Below are positions 51,580-57,403 of a DNA stretch of 57,403 bases, piece after piece. Origin of the DNA: Glaciecola sp. UBA2563 (GTDB taxonomy: Bacteria; Pseudomonadota; Gammaproteobacteria; Enterobacterales; Alteromonadaceae); assembly GCA_002340325.1 (NCBI GenBank), contig DDLV01000109.1, positions 1 through 57,403 on the forward strand. Reading direction: 5' to 3'. The position numbers and the translations under genes were made by a program. Each line of letters opens with the position of its first letter. Position 1 is the stretch's first letter. The notes below the pieces were generated by a model that worked only from the letters and a program-made list of their open reading frames with translations, was not told the origin of the DNA and did no database searches.

Positions 51580-53382
51580 ATGAGAAATTTTCTTTTTAAT
51601 AATCTAGTTTGGATCGGTTGTGGCTATGCACATTATCCTAGGAATCTTTTAAATGATTCTGCAAAGGTGCATTTGTTTGATGCAAATCCTGCAATAACTT
51701 CGCAGTTAACTAAGCTCTATTCAAATGATGTAAATGTTGTTGTTCATAACAAGGCAATCAGTAGCGCGAGTGGTGTTGTCGATTTCTATTATAATAAAGT
51801 CGATGAGTTTTCTTCAGTCAATAAACCAAAAAGTTGTTTAGAAGACATATTTCCTGAAGCTAAAGTAGAGCGAATTGAGTCATTAAAATCAATTGATATT
51901 TGTGAAGTTCTTATACCTTTTGAGCTTAATGCTCAAGAGAATAACTTGTTGATTTTGGATATTTTAGACCAGAACAGTTTGTTGATTAACAGACTGAATG
52001 AAAGTGACATGCTTGGTCTGTTTGATTGGGTATGTATTAGGGCGTCGTCGATCCAGCTCTACAACACTACTACATCAATGCCTACAAGACTTCAATCAAT
52101 TAGGAGCTTCCCAAAAGAATATGAATTTTTAACTCGAATTGAGGGAGACGAAGATTTTGGTTACTACATGTTCCGTCGAAAAACTTCATTCAATTTTGTG
52201 AAAGAAATTAGTGAGCAGTTAACAGCTCTAAAGCAAGAATTGATTACTTTACAAAAATCCTTAATATCTAAAGATAACTTAATAGAAAGACTTCGGGCTG
52301 ATAACATTGAGAGCGGTATTGAAATTGATAAACTAAAAGAAGTTATTAAGTCCAACTCGAAAGAGATAATAGAATCGAAGACATCTCATCAAAACGAGAT
52401 AAAGAAGCTTAACGATAAAAATAAAAACTTAGAATCTTCAATGCTAAGTCTAGATAATGATTTTTCTCGTTACAAAAGTTTCATGAGCGAAACACTAGAG
52501 AATTACGAGAGCAACCTAAACGAAAAGATTGATGATCTAGTGAAGCCAACTCGGAAATCAAATTCGGTTCTAAAAAAGAAATATCAAAGAACATTGAATT
52601 TTGTTAAAGGCACCACCAGCAACTTAATGAGGTCAAATCCCAAGTTTAAGTTTGCTTTAGACCATACGGTCCATTTTTTCAATTCAGATGCTATTACTAC
52701 TTTTATTCCTAAATCGGCCTGTTCCTCATTAAGGTTAACGGCTGCAATGCAAAATTTAAACTTGAATCTGGAAAAAGACTATAACTGGATACACCTAAAT
52801 AATGGAACATTTAATGCTTCTTTGAGCGATGTTGTTACGGCGAAATATACTTTTGTTATTCTTCGATGCCCATATACTAGGCTTTTGAGTGCATACTTAG
52901 ATAAATTTCTTTCAAGGAGCTTAGAACTTTGGCGAGCTATAGATAGAGACGGCAGAAAATTGGAGCCAGAAGACTATACATTTGAACAATACGTAGATCA
53001 CGTGTGCAAGTTTTTAAATAGTGACCAGCATTGGCAACCTCAATCTTCCTTCTTGATTTATGAGCAATACGATGATTATTTTTGTATGGAAGATATTGAA
53101 TTTATGAACAAAAAACTGAAATCTCGTTTAGGTTTTGATTTACTTGACTCGAGACATTTATATAAACATAGTGTTGAAAAAATAGTATTTGAAGACAGTC
53201 AATTAGATGTCCCGTCTTATAAAATGTCCCCTCTGGAACTTTTAATAATGAAGAAGGAAGGTCGTTTACCCTCTAAAAAAAGCTTTTTCAGCGAGCCAAT
53301 TTTAGAAAAGGTTAAAAAAACATATTCTAAAGATATTGACCTATATTTAAGATTATTTTGTCCTGATAACTTGTTGTTTTAA
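51580..53382 (+). CDS. Sulfotransferase with methyltransferase-like N-terminus and coiled-coil middle
   Basis: 600 residues. The N-terminal 200 resemble an FkbM/SAM methyltransferase-like fold (WIGCGYAHYPRNLL, VHLFDANPA, LLILDILDQNSLLI), though the SAM loop is not canonical. Residues about 205-330 form a coiled coil. From about 365 it is a carbohydrate sulfotransferase of the Sulfotransfer_2 type: the PAPS 5-prime phosphosulfate loop FIPKSACSSLR (Pro377) and the 3-prime phosphate motif LRCPYTRLLSAYLDKF (Arg429). It probably transfers sulfate from PAPS to the glycan. It follows the coiled-coil gene by eight bases and may pair with it. Confidence 0.75.
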   Translation: MRNFLFNNLVWIGCGYAHYPRNLLNDSAKVHLFDANPAITSQLTKLYSNDVNVVVHNKAISSASGVVDFYYNKVDEFSSVNKPKSCLEDIFPEAKVERIESLKSIDICEVLIPFELNAQENNLLILDILDQNSLLINRLNESDMLGLFDWVCIRASSIQLYNTTTSMPTRLQSIRSFPKEYEFLTRIEGDEDFGYYMFRRKTSFNFVKEISEQLTALKQELITLQKSLISKDNLIERLRADNIESGIEIDKLKEVIKSNSKEIIESKTSHQNEIKKLNDKNKNLESSMLSLDNDFSRYKSFMSETLENYESNLNEKIDDLVKPTRKSNSVLKKKYQRTLNFVKGTTSNLMRSNPKFKFALDHTVHFFNSDAITTFIPKSACSSLRLTAAMQNLNLNLEKDYNWIHLNNGTFNASLSDVVTAKYTFVILRCPYTRLLSAYLDKFLSRSLELWRAIDRDGRKLEPEDYTFEQYVDHVCKFLNSDQHWQPQSSFLIYEQYDDYFCMEDIEFMNKKLKSRLGFDLLDSRHLYKHSVEKIVFEDSQLDVPSYKMSPLELLIMKKEGRLPSKKSFFSEPILEKVKKTYSKDIDLYLRLFCPDNLLF

Positions 53383-53533
53383 AGATATAAATTTTAATTT
53401 CTAAAACTCCAAGGACGAAAATTGTTGTGCTAGAGAAGCATCCGAATACGTATCATAAACTTACCCTATTCATTACTCGTGCCAAATTAGGGTAAGTATA
53501 CGCGGTCTCGGTTCGAATCTTATTGTCTGGTAT

Positions 53534-54895
53534 CTACAAGTCTTCAAACAAGTTCGCCTTATCTCTTAATAATTTGGAATAATTGGACAAACCTCCTTTA
53601 TATGAGTCCACATCCAACTTCATATTTTTATGAAACTTTTTAAAATTATTTAGCAATAAAGATTTCTGAGAACAACGTAAAGCACTCAAAAAGAGCTCAT
53701 CGATTTTATCTGATTTACTGGCTGTAAAACTCTTTAAAGACGCCAGATTCGATAAACAGGCCATTAATTCCTGCATTCGGACATTGCACAAGTCGGCATC
53801 ATGTAAAACACAACACTGCTGGAACAAAATCAAACTTTCTCGATATATTAGTTCTCGTTGTTCTCTACTAACATAGCAAGCTATCAATTGATGTGAAAGC
53901 ACTAGGGAAAAGTAAGCGCTTGAGATAAAAGTTCGATCTTTAGTGATGCGAGCAACTGATAGCAACGTATTCAAATTATTAACAAAAACCTTTTCCTGTG
54001 ATAAGTACACAGCTACTAAAGCTCTTAAATAACACAATGAAACGAATACATGGGTTGCGTTTGTTTTAACATCGCTTGCTTGCTTTTGATTTGGGTCTAT
54101 TCGGTCAATTAACTCATCTAGTATGTTAGAGCAATAAGTCACCAGATCTGGTCTGTTTATATCAATAGCCCTGTAAGTCATTACAACTGCAACATTACAA
54201 CGTCTGATAAGTTCTTTGTGGCTTTTATATAAGTTTCTGCAAAGAAAAAACGTGTTTTCATTTGAAAATTTGTGACGACTCCGAAAGGGTGCATCGATTA
54301 TCAAAATATTGGTAAAGTCTAGTTGTGGAAAAAATACCTCATAACCTGCCGACTGCTCTGGTCTAAAAAAATAGCCGCTTTCGTAAACCATGTCTTCTCT
54401 ATATTTAATTTTGAGAGTGTCTTGGTCCGTCAATCTGTGCTCTTCATTAAAACACTTAAAAAGGCCGCTGTGGCGCTTATTAAAACAAAATGTGATATAG
54501 TCAATGTGTGGGTCAATTTTTGTAATCTTTAAGGTGTCCGTCTGCAATTCAACCTTTAAGACTTCTGCTACCCTCGTGCCATTGTAATAAGCATAGAAGA
54601 TATGCTTTTTCTTATTTGATAAGATATGTGTATCAATTTCAAAACCCGCATTAAGAACTCCGTCAATATCCGGATACATATCTAACAGGCCTCTCCTGAT
54701 AATTTCACAATCCAAATTACAAATAAAACTATCTTCACTATCATATAGTCTTAATTCTATTAAACCGTCGCTTTTATTCACTAACCACCCAGTTAGTATC
54801 GGGTCGTTAAGATAAGTTGCATTTTGACTTATATCGAAATGGATATGGTATTTATCATGTCGCCAAACGTCTCGATTATATTCGATTTTATACAT
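53534..54895 (-). CDS. Unknown protein with N-terminal GW-type beta-sandwich
   Basis: 453 residues from the ATG at 54895 (GAG upstream); a TTG seven codons earlier is less likely. The N-terminal part (about 25-95, ILTGWLVNKSDG, YPDIDGVLNAGFEID) resembles the beta-sandwich in the 860-residue transferase. A middle segment (about 150-235) is unknown, and the C-terminal 220 residues are all helical with a cysteine-rich patch (FQQCCVLHDADLCNVRM), possibly a helical-repeat fold. No catalytic motif recognised. First gene of the minus-strand group that ends the window. Confidence 0.55.
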   Translation of the reverse strand: MYKIEYNRDVWRHDKYHIHFDISQNATYLNDPILTGWLVNKSDGLIELRLYDSEDSFICNLDCEIIRRGLLDMYPDIDGVLNAGFEIDTHILSNKKKHIFYAYYNGTRVAEVLKVELQTDTLKITKIDPHIDYITFCFNKRHSGLFKCFNEEHRLTDQDTLKIKYREDMVYESGYFFRPEQSAGYEVFFPQLDFTNILIIDAPFRSRHKFSNENTFFLCRNLYKSHKELIRRCNVAVVMTYRAIDINRPDLVTYCSNILDELIDRIDPNQKQASDVKTNATHVFVSLCYLRALVAVYLSQEKVFVNNLNTLLSVARITKDRTFISSAYFSLVLSHQLIACYVSREQRELIYRESLILFQQCCVLHDADLCNVRMQELMACLSNLASLKSFTASKSDKIDELFLSALRCSQKSLLLNNFKKFHKNMKLDVDSYKGGLSNYSKLLRDKANLFEDL

Positions 54896-55374
54896 GTGAA
54901 TTCTCTTTATTAGCAAGAAGCTGATTCAGCAAAATATTCGTTACAAACCACGCAATCGCCAAGACTGCGTTTTTTTACGTAAAAATCATTTCTCCAGATA
55001 GGGCGTCACCAGATAAATGTCTGTGCGGGTTAATTTAATTAAACCGTTTGGCCGATTACTTGTAATTGAGTGTACACTACTGTTTTAGTTTTATCGCAGA
55101 GTAGATGTATTGTTAACACAGATTGGACAATAAAAGTTAAGGCCTCAACCTGCATAATTAACTTTCAAAAACTGTGTTCTTAATGATTTGTGCGATTAAC
55201 TGAAGTTTGACAAACACTACATTCCGAAACAACGAACAAATTCTATGAGAATCAACATCTTTTGGCAAGCTATGTCCGTAAGCTTACCCCCTCTTTCACA
55301 ATCGTTGTACTTCTATTGTTTATAGCTAATGTGTCCAGATCTATTAGACCAATTCAGTGCGATGATTTTTTTTG
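54896..55374. other. Gap between two minus-strand genes
   Basis: About 480 AT-rich bases without a convincing gene on either strand. It contains a perfect palindrome, AGTGTACACT (55069-55078), and a near-palindromic AT-rich stretch around 55029-55046. It presumably carries the promoter of the 53534-54895 gene. A decayed gene cannot be excluded, since a gene remnant is present elsewhere in the locus. Confidence 0.4.
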
Positions 55375-56382
55375 CTAGTAAAATATAAGCGCTCTTTCTT
55401 CAACTGTATTTGGTCCATAATGCTGTCTCACTTTTTGCTGGAGCTTTTTATACAATGAAGGCTCATTTTTTTTGATATATTTTATGACGTTTGAAAAACG
55501 CTCAATCGATATTTCTTGTGGATAATAGGGCGGCTTAAAATGATAAGAATTTGATGCAACCTCGAGGAGTGATTCGCTGTTTACTACTGGAAATTCATCT
55601 GTAAATTTCTTCAGTACGCTACTGGCCTGAGATTGGTATTTCATATAATATTCATCAGGTATGACCGTGTAGTAAGAGGTATCACCTTTAAACGATTGAA
55701 GTGTCGAATCTACTTTTACGTTAGACTCATGTAAATTCAATCGGTTTAGCCATCTTTTTGTTTCCAAAGCACTATGAGTATAGCTCTTGTTGATCTTTAT
55801 CGAGGGCCAAGCCACATCAACAGAGATCCCTAAACAATCTAACATGTCAGAAATTATTGATTCATTATGAAATGCCTTTAAACTGAATGCTCTTAACTGA
55901 AAGTTTATTTCGGAATATTTTTTTAGATATCCGCTGAGTTGGTTTAACACATTGCAGTTTAAATGCTTTGTTAATGGTATCTTTGACGTATTGTTGTGTC
56001 GTTTAACTGACTGATTATAATTGGAGTCTAAAATTTCAAGAGGATTTCTTATATATCCAACGAATTTACCTCTTGGAAAGAATTCTATAAGTTCTGGAAG
56101 TCTTAAGAAAAAAAATTCCGAACTTAATAGCAAAAATTCAGCGCCTTTTTTTATTGTCTCTTCTTTAACGATTGTGATCTTTTCTTTATTAAGTTTCAAA
56201 TTTCTGTTTGCGTCTTTGTCAAAAATTGATAAAAGGTTTCCTGAGCTTACTTCATTTTTATCTGTTGTGTGTTGAGGGTAATAAATTCCACTTTTCATAA
56301 GCAAGGAAGCATTTTCGTTACACCACCATTGTACCGCCGACGTCCCCGTTTTTGGAGGACCAAAATGAATAATTGTTTTCAT
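55375..56382 (-). CDS. P-loop sulfotransferase-like protein
   Basis: 335 residues. The N-terminal IIHFGPPKTGTSAVQWW is the PAPS-binding P-loop of bacterial sulfotransferase-like proteins. Later GKFVGYIRNPLEILDSNYNQ contains the R-N-P and Ser/Asn features of the 3-prime phosphate site. Overall it is of a different subfamily from the 51580-53382 protein. Its C-terminal tail recurs as a gene remnant at 43211-43355. It likely sulfates a sugar, but proteins of this group have varied or unknown acceptors. Separated by 42 bases from the next gene on the same strand. Confidence 0.75.
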   Translation of the reverse strand: MKTIIHFGPPKTGTSAVQWWCNENASLLMKSGIYYPQHTTDKNEVSSGNLLSIFDKDANRNLKLNKEKITIVKEETIKKGAEFLLLSSEFFFLRLPELIEFFPRGKFVGYIRNPLEILDSNYNQSVKRHNNTSKIPLTKHLNCNVLNQLSGYLKKYSEINFQLRAFSLKAFHNESIISDMLDCLGISVDVAWPSIKINKSYTHSALETKRWLNRLNLHESNVKVDSTLQSFKGDTSYYTVIPDEYYMKYQSQASSVLKKFTDEFPVVNSESLLEVASNSYHFKPPYYPQEISIERFSNVIKYIKKNEPSLYKKLQQKVRQHYGPNTVEERALIFY

Positions 56383-56424
56383 TAGGTATTTGTTCTTTAA
56401 TAACCAGGCTTAGCTTCGACCAAG

Positions 56425-57403
56425 TCAAAAAAATAGAAAATCATATTGTTTTCTAACGCCGGTCCAATCGAGATTCCACAACAGATCCGGGACTCTCCAA
56501 TTAGGGCCATAATTAAATATCAGTAATTGTTCTGGGTCTCTGGGGAAAAATAACTCAGTATTTTGTACCGGCTGTTTGTATACAGGCACTACATCTTCGG
56601 TTTTTACGCCTCGTCGACGCAGAGGATAAATACTACAGCGGCCTTGTTCAAAGAAGCCTGTGAAAATATCGACAATAATCCCACTTGGCATAGTACACCG
56701 GTAGTGCGCGGCGACAGATGGATTCATCGAGCATCCCTTAGCTGTTAAAAAAGATAAGATTTTCTTTCTTTCTTCGAGAATCTCAGTGTGTTTTATTTTA
56801 TTACTCACATAACAGATCTTAAAGTTGTTGTTGTGTCCTATAAATTTATTATCTGTCATAATACCTAGTAAAGTCTCGCAAAATATGAAGGCAGCTACAC
56901 CAAACTCGTCATTCAACCAAGTAAGCAAATACGATAATTCATTGTACTTGTTATTTCTAATTTTCAAGGGATTTAGTTCAAGTTTGCGAGTGTAACCATA
57001 CGGCCCAAGCGAAAGGCCTGCGTAAGAAATGATATCATTAAAACTTTCATGAAAACGCAACGCTTTGTCATAATCACCTTTACGAGAGTAGTGTTCAATC
57101 AATTCTCTTGCTTTGGTATCGTCTAGAACACCCGCATATGCAAGTGCAATCTCTTCTTTTGACATACCTTTTGTCACATATTGCTTTGCTGGTGCAAGGT
57201 TATCATGTACTTCTTGCCAGTTAATCATGTCACTGCCGACCTGAACAAGCAGGCTTAATGCTCGAGTAAAAAATATATCGTCGCGATTGTAAATGACTAG
57301 TTGTTTTATATCTTTGCTTTCACCCAAATCAATTACCAACCATGGGTTGATTTCCCTCTTCGTATGAAAGCCACAACCGCCGTTACGTCGTAGTTCTAGG
57401 ACT
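56425..57403 (-). CDS. LicD-like protein with discoidin (F5/8C) N-terminus, truncated by window edge
   Basis: The frame stays open to the right edge, so the N-terminus lies outside the window; an internal TTG at 57339 is not a real start. The visible N-terminal part is the end of an F5/8 type C (discoidin) sugar-binding domain: CGFHTKREINPWLVIDLG, RALSLLVQVGSDMINWQEV. The C-terminal half resembles LicD-type transferases: CETLLGIMTDNKFIGHNNN and YGPNWRVPDLLWNLDW, a family that includes phosphocholine transferases. It may add a phospho-substituent to the glycan while holding it through the discoidin domain. Catalytic acidic residues look altered (HNNN in place of the usual HDDD). Confidence 0.7.
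   Translation of the reverse strand, partial: VLELRRNGGCGFHTKREINPWLVIDLGESKDIKQLVIYNRDDIFFTRALSLLVQVGSDMINWQEVHDNLAPAKQYVTKGMSKEEIALAYAGVLDDTKARELIEHYSRKGDYDKALRFHESFNDIISYAGLSLGPYGYTRKLELNPLKIRNNKYNELSYLLTWLNDEFGVAAFIFCETLLGIMTDNKFIGHNNNFKICYVSNKIKHTEILEERKKILSFLTAKGCSMNPSVAAHYRCTMPSGIIVDIFTGFFEQGRCSIYPLRRRGVKTEDVVPVYKQPVQNTELFFPRDPEQLLIFNYGPNWRVPDLLWNLDWTGVRKQYDFLFF

Noticed and set aside
53459..53497. 10-bp inverted repeat ACTTACCCTA/TAGGGTAAGT between convergent genes
   Set aside because: The loop is 18-19 bases and no T run follows, so I did not call it a terminator.
53500..53535. tRNA-like T-loop GGTTCGAATC near 53510
   Set aside because: The flanking 5-base T-stem does not pair properly and no acceptor, D or anticodon arms can be built upstream, so it is not a tRNA. 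At most it is a chance match or a degenerate tRNA end.
1..57403. CRISPR arrays, rRNA, complete insertion sequences, prophage genes
   Set aside because: No regularly spaced repeats, rRNA-like stretches, transposases or phage structural genes were seen.

Overview
The window looks like chromosome from a marine gammaproteobacterium of the Alteromonadales type (Alteromonas/Glaciecola-like). The grounds are recognition of protein families and gene arrangement: FadE, HldE, PyrG-Eno, MutS, PncC, RecA with an E. coli-like LexA box, and a full System I cytochrome c maturation operon. No database search was possible, so genus-level placement is inference.

Layout. (1) 0.3-8.3 kb: an acyl-CoA dehydrogenase with a FadR-like operator, a small DUF3081-like gene, then envelope genes: an LpxL-type acyltransferase, an anchored protein of unknown function, a GIY-YIG protein, HldE (heptose synthesis) and an MsbA-like ABC exporter. 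(2) 8.4-16.7 kb: housekeeping genes pyrG-eno-unknown on the minus strand, mutS (minus), pncC and SOS-controlled recA (plus). recX does not follow recA. (3) 16.7-19.5 kb: a stand-alone FliK-like/FlhB-C-like pair. (4) 19.8-27.8 kb: ccmA-B-(CD fusion)-E-F-G-H-I-mlaA, an almost gapless operon. CcmC and CcmD are fused through an additional membrane helix. (5) 27.8-31.0 kb: a 190-bp nested inverted-repeat element (MITE-like), galE, a small membrane protein and a POT peptide transporter. (6) 31.5-57.4 kb: a surface-polysaccharide locus. It opens with wecA, a lipoprotein and kpsD-kpsM-kpsT-kpsE-type export genes, followed by three GT2 glycosyltransferases. Next comes an unusual cassette: epimerase, NeuA-like cytidylyltransferase, DRE-TIM aldolase fused to a GNGPSL-type domain, HAD phosphatase, HpcH/HpaI aldolase, PhyH-like dioxygenase and a large RgpF/sialyltransferase-like protein. 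Coiled-coil, sulfotransferase and LicD-like genes close the window. From about 43 kb on the DNA looks AT-richer, intergenic gaps are longer and gene remnants occur, as in variable capsule loci.

How it may work together. The kps-type exporter would carry a glycan made by the enzymes of 37-57 kb. The most interesting proposal is that the 41.5-50.1 kb cassette makes and transfers an unusual CMP-activated 2-keto-acid sugar. An HpaI-type aldolase, rather than a NeuB/KdsA-type synthase, would form the carbon-carbon bond. The HAD enzyme would dephosphorylate, the NeuA-like enzyme would activate with CTP, and the GNGPSL domain or the RgpF/sialyltransferase-like protein would transfer. This is inference from families and adjacency. 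Two unrelated sulfotransferase types and a LicD-like protein suggest further decoration with sulfate and possibly phospho-substituents.
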